Positions 1-10,353 of a stretch of 64,000 nucleotides of DNA are shown piece by piece. A program made the position numbers and the translations under genes. The stretch lies in assembly GCA_030035585.1 (NCBI GenBank), contig CM057462.1:112463234-112527233 (forward strand). Direction: 5' to 3'. Each line of letters opens with the position of its first letter. Positions within the stretch are counted from its first letter, which is position 1. The notes under the pieces were generated by a model. It did no database searches. It was given only the letters and a program-made list of their open reading frames with translations, and was not told the origin of the DNA. This DNA is from Dugong dugon (taxonomy: Eukaryota > Chordata > Mammalia > Sirenia > Dugongidae).

Positions 1-570
1 TCATTCCTTTTGCAGGCTTTCTTAAAGTTCAGCAATTGTAAGGAATAAAATAAATTTGAGAGTAGTAGATAGATTAGTTTTTTTTTTTTAACAAGAAGAA
101 ATCAAATAACATTTTATAGATGTATTTAGAAATTCATTAAGATTCTTGTATTCTTCAAAGATCACCTCTGCAGATAATTTCAATAAGAAGCACGAGGCTC
201 TCAGGATATGCTTGTATCTGTTAAAGTATAATAACCTTGAAATTCTCAGCAGCTCTTACATATTTACTGATGCTTGGAACTATCAAACTGTATTTATCCC
301 CTAGGTGTCTTTGTTTGCCAATAACATGATGTATGGGAATCAATGGAACATGTTACAAATGTGGAGTATATTCAGAAAGTCTTTGCAAATATGGAAATAC
401 ATCAGACTTAAACTTAAGTTTTTCTGGGACCATTTAAGAAGTTGTTCTTTCAGTATATTGAGGTTGAGTAAACTGAAGCAATAAAACAAATACAGTTTCA
501 AATTCATCTATATTATTAGTTGTCAGCTTCTTGCTAACAGGTAGCATCCACTGTTTCAGCTATTGCTATC
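1..570. other. Single-copy AT-rich DNA, no gene seen
   Basis: No open frame with recognisable protein similarity, no RNA gene and no clear repeat was seen. There is a short T-run near 78-89. Confidence 0.5.
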
Positions 571-769
571 TTGTTGTGTGCCTTCTAGTCAATTCAGACT
601 CGTAGTGACCCTATACAACAGAGCAGGACTTCCCCCGGGATTTCCTAGGCTGAAAGCTTTGCTAGAGCAGATTGCCAAGTTTTTTCTCCTGCAGAGATGC
701 TGAGTGAGTTGGAATCTTTGACCTTTTGGTTAGCAGCCAAGCTCTTAATCACTGTGTCACCAGGGCTTC
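571..769 (-). mobile_element. AfroSINE (tRNA-derived SINE), minus strand
   Basis: Read on the minus strand it has the family layout: a 'ccctggtgacacagtg' head with a tRNA-like A box, a 'gctaaccaaaaggtc' B-box region, a middle ending 'gagcaggac..', and a tail with 'gggtcactacgagtc..gaattgac'. It is diverged. Such SINEs are transcribed by RNA polymerase III and moved by LINE enzymes. Confidence 0.85.
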
Positions 770-817
770 GCAGTGCACCACCAGTATCCTTATTAACAGG
801 ATCCTAATAAGGTTTTA

Positions 818-2163
818 GAGACCCGTATTTTTGCCTGCTCCCAAGAAAGGTGATCCAACCGAACAAGGAAATAATCGAACAATATCATTAATATCATCTG
901 CAAGTAAAATTTTACTGAAGATCATTCAAAAGTGGCTGCAGCAGTATATCAACAGGAAACTGCCAGAAATTCAAGCTGGATACAAAAGAGTACGTGGAAC
1001 CAAGGATATTGCTGATGTCAGATGGGTCCTGGCTGAAAATAGAGAATACCAGAAGGATGTTTACCTGTGTTTTACTGACCGTGCAAAGGCATTCAACTGT
1101 ATGGATCAAAACAAATTATGGATAGCATTGCAAAGAATGGGAGTTCCAGAACACTTAACTGTGCTCATGAGGAACCTGTATCTAGACCAAGAGACAGTCA
1201 TTGGAACAGAACAAGGGGGTACTGCATGGTTTAAAGTCAGGAAAGGTATTTGTAATGGTTGTATCCTTTCACCATACCTATTCAATCTGTACGTTGAGCA
1301 AATAATCCGTGAAGAGAAGCTGGACTATATGGGAGAATGGGGCTCAGAATTGGAGGAAGACTCATTAACAACTTGCATTATGCAGATGACACCATCTTAC
1401 TTGCTGAAAGTGAAGAGGACTTGAAGCATTTACTGATGAAGATCAAAGACTACAGCCTTCAGTATGGATTACACCTCAACATAAAGAAAACAAAAATCCT
1501 CACAAGTGGACCAATAAGCAACATCATGATAAATGGAGAAAAGATTGAAGTTGTCAAGGATTTCATTTTACTTGCATCCACAATCAACACTCATGGAAGC
1601 AGCAGTCAAGAAATCAAAAGATGTATTGCATTGGGCAAATCTGCTGCAAAAGACCTCTTTTAAAGTGTTAAAAAGCAAAGATGTCACCTTGAAGACTAAG
1701 GTGCGGCCTTACCCAATCCATAGTGTTTTCATTCGCCTCATATGTATGTGAAAGAGGGACAATGAGTAAGGAAGACCGAAGAAGAATTGACACCTTTGAA
1801 TTGTGGTGTTGGTGAAGAATACTGAATATACTGTGGACGGCCGAAAAAACAAATGTGTCTTGGAAGAAGTACAAACAGAATGCTCCTTAGAAGCAAGGAT
1901 GGAGAAACTATCTCTCACATACTGTGGACGTATTATCAAGAGGGATCAGTCCCTGGAGAAGGACATCATGCTTGGTAAATTAGAGGGTCAGCGAAAAAGA
2001 GGAAGACCCTCAACTAAATGGATTGACACAGTGGCTACATCAATGGGCTCAAGCATAACAACGATTGTGAGGATGATGCAGGACCTGGCAATGTTTCTTT
2101 CTGTTGTGCAGAGGGTCGCAATGAGTTGGAACAGACTGGATGGCACCTAACAACAACAAGAAG
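818..2163 (+). mobile_element. RTE-clade (BovB-like) LINE, 5'-truncated (RTE-1)
   Basis: This is the 3' part of an RTE-type LINE. It runs from just before the reverse transcriptase core to the 3' end 'ggcacctaacaacaacaag'. The simple (CAA)n tail instead of poly-A is typical of RTE elements. The motif 'taaggtt' lies just upstream (808-814) and again at 2164-2170, so it is a likely target-site duplication. A second RTE begins directly after it. The element is 5'-truncated, which is usual for RTE. Confidence 0.85.
831..2150 (+). pseudogene. RTE reverse transcriptase fragment, frameshifted
   Basis: The first frame (831-1424) starts MPAPKKGDPTEQGNNRTISL and matches the RT fingers/palm of BovB-like RTE proteins: 'NRTISLIS', 'EIQAGYK', 'DRAKAFNCMDQNKLW', 'GCILSPYLFNLY'. 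Near 1,337 the frame shifts, and a second frame (1337-1663) carries the palm motif 'LHYADDTILLAESEEDL' with the YADD catalytic box and 'KKTKILTSGPI'. Later pieces at 1803-2150 keep the C-terminal 'LGKLEGQRKRGRPSTKW' block. The usual 'RQGC' motif reads 'CNGC' here. In intact RTE elements this domain copies RNA into DNA at the nicked target. Frameshifts and stops make this copy non-functional. Confidence 0.85.
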
Positions 2164-2173
2164 TAAGGTTCTT
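2164..2173. repeat. Target-site duplication of RTE-2 (second copy at 3031-3040)
   Basis: 'taaggttctt' occurs at 2164-2173 and exactly again at 3031-3040. A related 'taaggtttta' at 808-817 suggests both RTE insertions used the same target. Confidence 0.8.
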
Positions 2174-3030
2174 TGTTGTGTCATTTGCATATCGACAGTT
2201 GTTAATGAGACTTCCTCCAATCCTGATGCCACATTCTTCTTCATATAGTCCAGATTATTTGTTAAGCAGGCAGATTTAATACGTAAGGTAAAAGTTTACC
2301 ACACTGCTGGACGCCTTTTCAATTTTAAACCAACCAGTATCCCCTTGTTCTCTTCGAACGACTGACTCTTGGTTCATGTACAGGTTCTGCACAACACTTG
2401 AAGCCCTTACTAATGAAGGTCAAAGACCAAAGCCTTCAATATGGATTACACCTGAAGAAAAAAAAATGAAAATCTTCACAACTGGACCAATAAGCAACAT
2501 CATGATAAGTGGTGAAGAAATTGAAGTTGTCATTGATTTCATTCTACTTGGATCAACAATCTGCCCATAGAAGCAACAGTCAAGAAATCAAACAGGTATT
2601 ACATTGGGAAAATCTGTTGCAAAAGACCTATTTAAAGTTTTAAAAAGCAAAGATATCACTTTGATGACTTAAGTGTCCCAAGCTATGATCTTTTTAATTG
2701 CCTCATATGCATATGAAAGCTGGACAATGAAACACGAAGATTGAAGAATTGATGAATCTGAATTGAGACTTCATCTTGCTTACTTTGGACATTGTCATCA
2801 GGGAAGATCAATAATTAGAAAAGAGCATCAAATGTGGTAAAGCAGAGAGTCAGTAAAAATGTGGGAAATCCTGCAGGAGATGGATTGACACGGTAGCTGC
2901 CACAATGGGCTCAAACATACCAATGATTGTGAGGATTGCACAGGACTGGGCAATGTTTTTTTTTCTATTACACACAAGGTCACCATGAGTAGGTGCCAAC
3001 TGGACAGTAACTAACAACAACAAACAACAA
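2174..3030 (+). mobile_element. RTE LINE with 5' inversion (twin-primed, RTE-2)
   Basis: Two pieces of one RTE lie in opposite directions. 2174-2395 is in minus orientation; its complement reads through 'aacctgtacatgaaccaagag' to 'gatatgcaaatgac' in the RT. From about 2388 to 3030 the element is in plus orientation, starting at 'acttgaagcccttactaatg', almost the next position in the RTE. It ends with 'ctaacaacaacaaacaacaa'. A perfect 10-bp direct repeat, 'taaggttctt', flanks the unit. This order (inverted 5' part, then 3' part, one TSD) is the known signature of twin priming. Confidence 0.8.
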
Positions 3031-3089
3031 TAAGGTTCTTCAGGTAAACATTATGTACCAATGCGAATTATTTGAAAATAACTGAACAA

Positions 3090-3255
3090 CACTGTATTCA
3101 TTAAGCTAACATTAACTCATAGCAACCCTATAGGACAGAGTAGAACTGCACTATATGGTTTCCAAGGAGTGGCTGGTGGATTCGAGCTACCAACCTTTCA
3201 GTTAGCAACCGAAGGCTTAAGTGTCCCAAGTGGCACATGGTGCCACCAGTGCTCC
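3090..3255 (-). mobile_element. AfroSINE, minus strand, diverged
   Basis: The complement has a 'gagcactggtggcacc' head, a 'gctaactgaaaggttg' middle and a tail containing 'tagggttgctatgag'. There is a small internal duplication near the head. Confidence 0.8.
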
Positions 3256-3350
3256 CTATATTAGTGGGAAATATTTGCATTTTCCTTCTCTAACAGTTTT
3301 CAGCCTTACACAAGTTCCAGGTTTCGCAGATATTACTGCATAATAATATT

Positions 3351-3549
3351 AAGGAGCCCTGGTGGCACAGTGGTTGAGCACTTGGCTGTTAACTGAAAGG
3401 TCAGGAGTTTAAACCTACCAGCTGCCCTGCGGGAAAAGTTGTGGTATTCCGCTTCTGTAAAGCTTACAGCCTTGGAAATCCTATGGGGCTATTTTTCTCT
3501 GTCCTTTAGGGTGGCTAAGAGTCGGTAAAATGAGTTTTTTTTTTTTAAT
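3351..3549 (+). mobile_element. AfroSINE, plus strand, with pol III A-box-like head
   Basis: It begins 'aaggagccctggtggcacag', has 'aactgaaaggtcaggagttt' where the tRNA B box lies, then 'ccttggaaatcctatggggc', and ends in a T-run at 3538-3549. Confidence 0.85.
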
Positions 3550-3612
3550 AGTAATAATAACATATGCTGCACACTTACAGACTGCCATACATCGTTCAAG
3601 CATCATCTCATT

Positions 3613-3626
3613 AAATTCTCTGAACA
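3613..3626. repeat. Target-site duplication of L1-1 (other copy 11855-11868)
   Basis: The 14-bp copies differ at one base. The A-rich start of the motif fits L1 endonuclease cleavage at a TT/AAAA-type site. Confidence 0.85.
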
Positions 3627-5100
3627 GAAGATGGCGCTCTAGGCAGAAACACCACGCCGTCCCTCCACAGCAAAGATCCGAAAAACTAAGCCTAACAGAG
3701 AATCAACAATCCTGAAACCCTAGAACACCAAATGAAGAGATAAAGAACTCAGCCAAACACCAAACGGAGTGAGAATACTAAAAGAGAACAGAGAGCGAGG
3801 AGAGACTCAGGCAGAGATTCCTTACCAGCTAACGCAGCGCGGATCCACCATCTTGGATTCCTATCGGAGACCAGCAAACGGGAGAGCAGCCTTGCAGAGC
3901 ATCTGGTCGGAGACAGAACAACCGGTAAACTGCGGTGCGCGCTCTCCCACCACCCACCCCTCTGTGCCTCAGCTGGGGATCCCCTGCTTTCCGTGGCCAG
4001 GGTCCCTGGGCTGGGGGGCGCCGGTGCTTGGATTCCGCGCACCTGGGCTGCCGGCTTTCTGGGAGCCGTTTGCTGGCAGCTAGCGAATCTTTTTATGCCG
4101 CCTCCCCCTCCTTTTGCCTGGGTGCCTGGTTCTGAGTGCCGTCTCTGCTCTCTCCTGCGGGGCTGTAGGGCTGAGTTCGGGCATGTGGCTGTTTCTAGGT
4201 CTGGGCTCCCACGCGGGTGGGATCCCGGGGCCTTTGTTCGTTGGCCCCTCTGCTTCCCGTGGCCACGGTCTCTTAACCCCGAGACTACCGGCTTCTTGGA
4301 ATTCACGCCCCTGAGTGGGGGCTCTCTGGGTCCCATTTGTAGGCAATGAATGCTGGTGTTGCCCTTTTTTTTTTTTTTCAATTTTATTTTTCTTCCTTTT
4401 TTTATTAGTTTTGTCATCTTTTACCTCTTTTTCCCTTTTGTCTTTCTTCATTGCTTAATTTCTCGTCTCTCTATCTCTTCCTTCTCTTTCTGATCCCTGA
4501 ATACCAGGCGATGTATGCCTCTGTACCTTCTGGCCAGGCTGAGCTGTGAAAATTGAGACCGACTGCCCCAGACCTCATGGCTGCATTGGTGGGATCCCTG
4601 GGAACTTTGCAGTTCTTTAACTTTTCTGATTTTTATTTGGTCATTCTTTCCTTTTCTTTCTCTTCCCCCTTCTGGTTTCTGCCATCCCATAGTCTCTCAT
4701 CTGTACATTCCAACGACAAGCTCCCCTATCATTCTTTTATGTTTGTACGCTGTTTGCTCCTCCTCCTCTCTCCTCTCTCCCATATCCAGCTTAGCTTCAC
4801 ACATAACCATCTTCCCGCTGCACCCTACCTACCTGCACCATGCTCTAGACATCACACCACCAAGCGGTGCAGGCACGCCCTATTGGAACCTGCCCAGCAC
4901 TGACTACCGACCGTCCTAGTGGCTGCGGTGAGTGCCACAAGCACCCCGTCCCAGTGGCTCCTCCTCAGCTAGATCTGCCCAGCTGTACCACAAAAACGAA
5001 ACAAAAAAAAAAAATTCTACAATCAATAAACGAGAGAAATATCTACTGAATGCCCCGAAAACAGCAAACAATATCAAAACATTTACAAAAACAAGACAAG
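3627..5100 (+). promoter_or_regulatory. L1-1 5'UTR with internal promoter, CpG-rich
   Basis: The first about 700 bases (to about 4,320) are GC- and CpG-rich, with 'gcgcgctctcc' and 'gggcgccgg' stretches. Next come pyrimidine-rich blocks (about 4,360-4,480 and 4,620-4,800) and a purine-rich lead into ORF1. L1 5'UTRs carry an internal RNA polymerase II promoter. The same plan is seen in L1-6 (58,795-60,467). An antisense frame of 222 codons (4417 to 3749) crosses the CpG-rich part; see findings. Confidence 0.75.
3628..3636 (+). promoter_or_regulatory. Possible YY1 site at the L1-1 5' end
   Basis: 'aagatggcg' lies at the very start of the element and matches the YY1 core. In human L1 a YY1 site at the same place fixes the transcription start. 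L1-3 has 'aagatggcag' at its 5' end, so the position is shared; the function here is inferred. Confidence 0.5.
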
Positions 5101-6044
5101 ATGGCTCCAATAGGCGTCCAAATTAAAACACCAGATAACTCTCCTGTGGATGAAAAAGTGCTAGAAGTACCTGATAGGGAACTCAAATCACTAATACTCG
5201 GAATTTTTCAAGAACTGAGGCAAAAAGCTGACAAACATGAGGAAAAAATAGACAAATTAAGGAAAATACAGACAAAAAATTGGAAGAATTCAGGAAGATG
5301 ATGCAGGAACAAAATGCCAAAATAAATTCACAACTCAAAATTATACAAAAACAACAATTAGAAATCCAAAAGATAAACAACAAGATTTCAGAAATGGACG
5401 GTGTCATAGAAGGGCTGAGAAGTAGATCTGAAACCATGGAAGACAGGATCAGTGGAACTGAAGACAAACACTTGGATACAACTCTGTTTCAGGAAAACTC
5501 AGAAAAAAGAACAAAGAAAAATGAAAAGACCCTGAGAGTTATGCGGGACATAATTAAAAGCAAAAACTTATGAGTGATTGGCATACCAGAACAGGGGGAG
5601 AAAACAGAAAACACAGAGAGGATCATCGACTAACTGCTGACAGAAAACTTTCCCAATATCATGAAAGATGAAAAGCTGGCCATCCAAGAAGCTCAACGAA
5701 CCCCATATAGAAGAGACCCCAAAAGAAAATCACGAAGACATATCATATTCACACTCGCTAAAACTAAAGACAAACAAAGAATCCTGAGAGCAGCTCGTGA
5801 AAAACAAGAAGTCACATACAGAGGAGAAACAATAAGACTAAGCTCAGATTATTCAGCAGAAACCATGCAGGCAAGAAGGCAATGGGATGACATATATAAA
5901 ATCTTGAAAGAAAAAAATTGTCAGCCAAGAATAATATATCCTGCAAAACTCTCATTCAGATTTGATGGTGAAATTAGGTCATTTCCAGATAAACAGAAAC
6001 TAAAGGAATATGCAAAAGTCAAACCAAACTTAAAGAATTATTAA
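5101..6044 (+). pseudogene. L1-1 ORF1 (RNA-binding chaperone), disrupted
   Basis: Start M at 5101 (MAPIGVQIKTPDN) is chosen because L1-6 starts the same way at 60,468 (MVPVGVQNKTPDD). ORF1p normally forms a coiled-coil trimer that coats L1 RNA. A heptad-like, Lys/Glu/Gln-rich segment is seen around 5220-5480. The C-terminal RNA-binding part is recognisable at 5661-6044 ('RRHIIFTLAKTKDKQRILRA', 'AETMQARRQWDDIYKILKEK', 'YPAKLSFRFDGE'). Lesions: a frameshift near 5,255-5,265; TGA at 5571; TAA at 5631 (Glu in L1-6); and a one-base deletion near 6,031 relative to L1-6 that ends the frame early at 6044. The intact length would be a little over 310 residues. Confidence 0.88.
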
Positions 6045-6528
6045 AGGGAGTTCTTCGATCTGAGGACAAACAGCTTAAGCCCTCAGGCAGGACCTAGGAC
6101 CTAGGACACAGGTTCACATGAACCAGATACCATTCTAGGAACTGAACTACAGAGGACTTTCCAAAAACAAAAGATATACAACAGGGAATCAGAGAAATCA
6201 ATCAAAGGATGACAACAACATCAAAACAATGAAAGAGGGAACAAACGGCATAGGTATAGAACCTTCTAAAGGAGAGGAAGGCAAGGCAATACCAAGTAAC
6301 GGTAGACTGCTTCAAAATTATAAAGATAAGGGTAAACTTCATGGTAACCACAAAAAAAGTTAACAAACCAACTCATAAAAATAAAGACGAAAAACATAAA
6401 GTCTCAAAAAAAACAAAACCTACAAAAACAAAAGAAATGAACACAAAATCCACAAACAAAAGTAACTCAGCACAAGAGAGTAAGAAGAACAAAGAAAACT
6501 TCAGCATCACAAAAAAAAGCACTACAAA
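6045..6528 (+). other. L1-1 inter-ORF spacer (about 480 nt) with a Lys-rich small frame
   Basis: The spacer between ORF1 and ORF2 is far longer than the roughly 60 nt of human L1. The same spacer occurs in L1-4 and L1-6, so length is a subfamily trait. A 63-codon Lys/Thr/Asn-rich frame (6341-6532) ends on the TGA of 'ATGA', where the ATG is the ORF2 start. Its start codon and frame are not kept in the other copies, so I do not call it a gene. Confidence 0.6.
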
Positions 6529-9500
6529 ATGACAGCAACAAACTCACATCTATCAATAATTACACTGAACGTAAATGGACTCAATGCACCCATAAAGAGA
6601 TGGAGAGTGGCAGAATGGATAAGAAAACAGGATCCATCAATTTGCTGTCTACAAGAGACACACCTTAGAAACAAAGATGTGAATTTATTAAAAATCAAAC
6701 GTTGGAAAAAAATATATCAAGCTAACAACTATCAAAAAAGAGCAGGAGTGGCAATTCTAATCTCAGATAAAATAGACTTTAAAACAAAATCTACCATAAA
6801 AGACAAAGAAGGACACTATATAATGATTAAGGGGATGATCCATCATGAAGACATAACCATAATAAATATCTATGCACCCAATGACAGGGCTCCAAAATAC
6901 ATAAAAAAAACTCTAACAGCACTGAAAAGAAAAATTGACAGTTCCACAATAATAGTAGGAGACTTCAACACACCACTCTCAGTAAAGGACAGAACAACTA
7001 AAAAAAAACTCAGCAAAGATACAGAAGACCTAAAGGACACAATCAGCCAACTGGACCTCATAGACATATATAGAACAATCCATCCAACCGCTGCAAAGTA
7101 CACATTCTTTTCCAATGCACATGGAACGTTCTCCAGAATACACCACATCTTAGGCCACAGAGCAATCCTCAACAAAATCCAAAATGCTGAGATAATTCAC
7201 GGTATCTTCTCTGACCACAATGCCATCAAGTTAGAAATTAACACTAGAAAGAGCAAGGAAAAAAAATCAAACACATGGAAACTGAATAATAATCTGCTTA
7301 CACATCAATGGGTAATAGAAAAAATCAGAGATGGAATTAAAAAATTCCTAGAATCAAATGAAAATGAAAACACATTATACCAAAACCTTTGGGACACAGC
7401 AAAGGCCGTCCTCAGAGGACAATTTATAGCAATAGATGCACATATCAAAAAACAAGAAAGGGACAAAATCAAAACATTAACTACAGAACTCAAACAAATA
7501 GAAAGAGAACAACAAAAAAAGCCTACAACCACCGGAAGAAAGGAAATAGTAAAGATCAGAGCAGAAATAAATGAAATAGAGAACAGAAAAACAATAGAAA
7601 GAATCAACAAAACCAAAAGTTGGTTCTTTGAAAGAATCAACAAAATCGACAAACCACTGGCCAGACTGACAAAAGAAAAACAGCAGAGGGCACAAATAAC
7701 CCAAATAAGAAATGAAATGGGGGACATTACAACAGACCCAACTGAAATAAAAAGGATTATAACAGAATATTATGAAAAACTATATTCCAACAAATTTGAA
7801 AACCTAGAGGAAATGGATAAATTTCTAGAAACATACGGCCTACCCAAACTACAACAAAGTGATATTGAAAATCTGAACAGACCCATAACAAGAGAAGAGA
7901 TTGAAAAGGTAATAAAAAAACTCCCAACCAAAAAAAGCCCTGGCCCAGATGGCTTCACTGGAGAATTCTACAAAACATTTACAGAAGAGCTCGTACCAGT
8001 TCTACTCAAGTTATTTCAGAGCATAGAAGAGGAAGCAACACTTCCAAATTCATTCTATGAAGCCAGAATAACGCTGATACCAAAACCAGGCAAAGACATC
8101 ACAAAAAAAGAAAATTACAGACCAATATCTCTCATGAATATAGATGAAAAAATTCTGAACAAAATTCTAGCCAATAGAATTCAGTATCATATCAAAAAAA
8201 TAATACACCAAGACCAAGTAGGATTCATACCAGGTATGCAAGGATGGTTTAACATTAGAAAATCCATCAACGTAATCCCCCACATAAATAAAAGGAAAGA
8301 AAAAAATCACATGATCATCTCAATTGATGCAGAAAAGGCATTTGACAAAGTCCAACACCCATTCCTGATAAAAGCTCTCAATAAAATAGGTATAGAAGGG
8401 AAATTTCTCAACATAATAAAGGGCATCTATGCAAAACCAACAGCCAACATCATTCTTAATGGAGAGAGGCTAAAAACATTCCCCTTGAAAACAGAAACAA
8501 GAAAAGGATGCCCTTTATCACCACTCCTATTTAACATCGTGCTGGAAGTTCTAGCTAGAGCAGTAAGGCAAGAGAAAGAAATCAAGGGCATCCAAATTGG
8601 TAATGAAGAAGTTAAACTCTCCCTGTTTGCAGATGATATGATACTATACATAGAAAACCCTAAAGACTCCACGAGAAATTTACTGGAACTAATAGAAAGA
8701 TTCAGCAGAGTAGCAGGATACAAGATAAACATTCAAAAATCAGTTGGATTCCTATACACCAGTAAAGAGAACGATGAAAAGGAGATCAGGAAATCAATAC
8801 CATTTTCAATAGCCCCTAAAAAGATAAAACACTTAGGAATAAATCTGACCAGGAATGTAAAAGACCTATACAAAGAAAACTACAAAACACTGCTGCATGA
8901 AATCCAAAGGGATCTACATAAATGGAAAAACATACCATGCTCATGGATAGGCAGACTCAACATTGTGAAAATGGCAATTCTACCTAAAGCAATCTACAAA
9001 TACAATGCAATCCCGATACAAATACCAACAACATTCTTCAAAGAGATGGAAAAACTAATTATTAACTTTATATGGAAAGGGAAGAAACCCCGAATAAGTA
9101 AAGCGCTACTGAAGAAGAAGAATAAAGTTGGAGGACTCACACTACCTGACTTGAGAACCTACTATACAGCTACAGTACTCAAAACAGCCTGGTACTGGTA
9201 CAACAACAGAGACATTGACCAATGGAACAGAATTGAGAACGCAGATGTAAATCCATCCACCTACGGTCACCTGATTTTTGACAAGGGCCCAAAATACATC
9301 AAATGGGGAAAAGACAGTCTTTTTAACAAACAGTGCTGGCAAAACTGGATATCCATTTGTAGAAAAATGAAACAGGACCCATACCTCACACCATATACAA
9401 AAACTACTTCAAAATGGATCAAAGACCTGAATATAAAGCCTCAAACTATAAAATTCATAGAAGAAAAAATAGGACCAACACTTCAGGCCTTAATACATGG

Positions 9501-10353
9501 CATTAACAGGATACAAACCATAAACATCAACACAAAAAACCCAACAGATAAACTAGATAATTGGGATCTTCTAAAAATCAAACATCTATGCTCTTCAAAT
9601 GATTTCACCAAAAGAGTTAAAAGAGAACCTACAGACTGGGAAAAAATGTTTGGACAGTACAAGTCAGACAAAGGTCTAATCTCCATAATCTACAAGAAAA
9701 TCCAACACCTCTACAACAAAAAGACAACCAATCCTATCAAAAAATGGGCAAAGGAAATGAACAGACACTTCACCAAGGAAGACATTCAAATGGCCAACAG
9801 ACACATGAGGAAATGCTCGCGATCACTAGCCATTAGAGAAATGCAAATTAAAACCACAATGAGATACCATCTCACCCCGGCATTACTGGCACGAATCAAA
9901 AATACTGGAAATAACAAATGTTGGAGGGGCTGCAGGGAGACGGGAACTCTTATACACTGCTGGTGGGAATGCAAAATGATACAACCATTTTGGAAAATGA
10001 TATGGCGTTTCCTCAGAAAGCTAGAAATAGACATACCATTCGATCCAGCAATCCCACTCCTAGGAATATATCCTGGAGAAATAAGAGTCATCACTCGAAT
10101 AGACATATGCACACCTATGTTCATGGCAGCATTGTGCACAATAGCAAAACGATGGAAACAACCTCGATGTCCATCAACAGATGAATGGATACACAAACTA
10201 TGGTACACACACACAATGGAGTACTATGCAACGAGAAAGAACAACAATGAATCGGTGAACCATCTCATAACATGGATGAAACTGGAGGACATCATGCTGA
10301 GTGAAATAAGTCAATCACAAAAGGACAAATATTGTATGAGACCTCTATTGTAA
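6529..10353 (+). CDS. L1-1 ORF2: endonuclease / reverse transcriptase, open frame
   Basis: A complete 1,274-codon frame, the normal length for mammalian L1 ORF2p, which nicks target DNA and reverse-transcribes L1 RNA at the nick. The N-terminal APE-like endonuclease (about 1-235) shows 'NVNGLN' (N14), 'LQETH' (E43 region), 'YAPND', 'GDFNTPL' (D145/N147) and 'SDHNAI' (D229/H230). The expected Asp205 in the 'RIDHI' block is His here (CAC at 7141-7143). L1-3, L1-4 and L1-6 keep Asp. The RT core has '[12 protein letters not shown]', 'AEKAFDKVQ' and the catalytic 'FADD' (F700-D703). The conserved '[10 protein letters not shown]' block reads E656 and K659. The C-terminal Cys/His motif is present (C1131, C1135, H1143, C1148). 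The start is fixed by 'MTATNSHL', shared with L1-4. I infer an expressed frame would be impaired. Confidence 0.93.
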   Translation: MTATNSHLSIITLNVNGLNAPIKRWRVAEWIRKQDPSICCLQETHLRNKDVNLLKIKRWKKIYQANNYQKRAGVAILISDKIDFKTKSTIKDKEGHYIMIKGMIHHEDITIINIYAPNDRAPKYIKKTLTALKRKIDSSTIIVGDFNTPLSVKDRTTKKKLSKDTEDLKDTISQLDLIDIYRTIHPTAAKYTFFSNAHGTFSRIHHILGHRAILNKIQNAEIIHGIFSDHNAIKLEINTRKSKEKKSNTWKLNNNLLTHQWVIEKIRDGIKKFLESNENENTLYQNLWDTAKAVLRGQFIAIDAHIKKQERDKIKTLTTELKQIEREQQKKPTTTGRKEIVKIRAEINEIENRKTIERINKTKSWFFERINKIDKPLARLTKEKQQRAQITQIRNEMGDITTDPTEIKRIITEYYEKLYSNKFENLEEMDKFLETYGLPKLQQSDIENLNRPITREEIEKVIKKLPTKKSPGPDGFTGEFYKTFTEELVPVLLKLFQSIEEEATLPNSFYEARITLIPKPGKDITKKENYRPISLMNIDEKILNKILANRIQYHIKKIIHQDQVGFIPGMQGWFNIRKSINVIPHINKRKEKNHMIISIDAEKAFDKVQHPFLIKALNKIGIEGKFLNIIKGIYAKPTANIILNGERLKTFPLKTETRKGCPLSPLLFNIVLEVLARAVRQEKEIKGIQIGNEEVKLSLFADDMILYIENPKDSTRNLLELIERFSRVAGYKINIQKSVGFLYTSKENDEKEIRKSIPFSIAPKKIKHLGINLTRNVKDLYKENYKTLLHEIQRDLHKWKNIPCSWIGRLNIVKMAILPKAIYKYNAIPIQIPTTFFKEMEKLIINFIWKGKKPRISKALLKKKNKVGGLTLPDLRTYYTATVLKTAWYWYNNRDIDQWNRIENADVNPSTYGHLIFDKGPKYIKWGKDSLFNKQCWQNWISICRKMKQDPYLTPYTKTTSKWIKDLNIKPQTIKFIEEKIGPTLQALIHGINRIQTININTKNPTDKLDNWDLLKIKHLCSSNDFTKRVKREPTDWEKMFGQYKSDKGLISIIYKKIQHLYNKKTTNPIKKWAKEMNRHFTKEDIQMANRHMRKCSRSLAIREMQIKTTMRYHLTPALLARIKNTGNNKCWRGCRETGTLIHCWWECKMIQPFWKMIWRFLRKLEIDIPFDPAIPLLGIYPGEIRVITRIDICTPMFMAALCTIAKRWKQPRCPSTDEWIHKLWYTHTMEYYATRKNNNESVNHLITWMKLEDIMLSEISQSQKDKYCMRPLL

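Noticed and set aside
3351..3549. tRNA gene suggested by A- and B-box-like motifs
   Set aside because: There is no cloverleaf; it is the tRNA-derived head of a SINE present in many copies.
9786..10214. 142-codon antisense frame over ORF2 and its relatives at 26,205 and 29,367
   Set aside because: It recurs because ORF2 itself is conserved; it is a shadow of the sense frame.
6529..10353. Long frame as a host gene
   Set aside because: Every motif is that of L1 ORF2 and it lies within a complete L1 with a target duplication.
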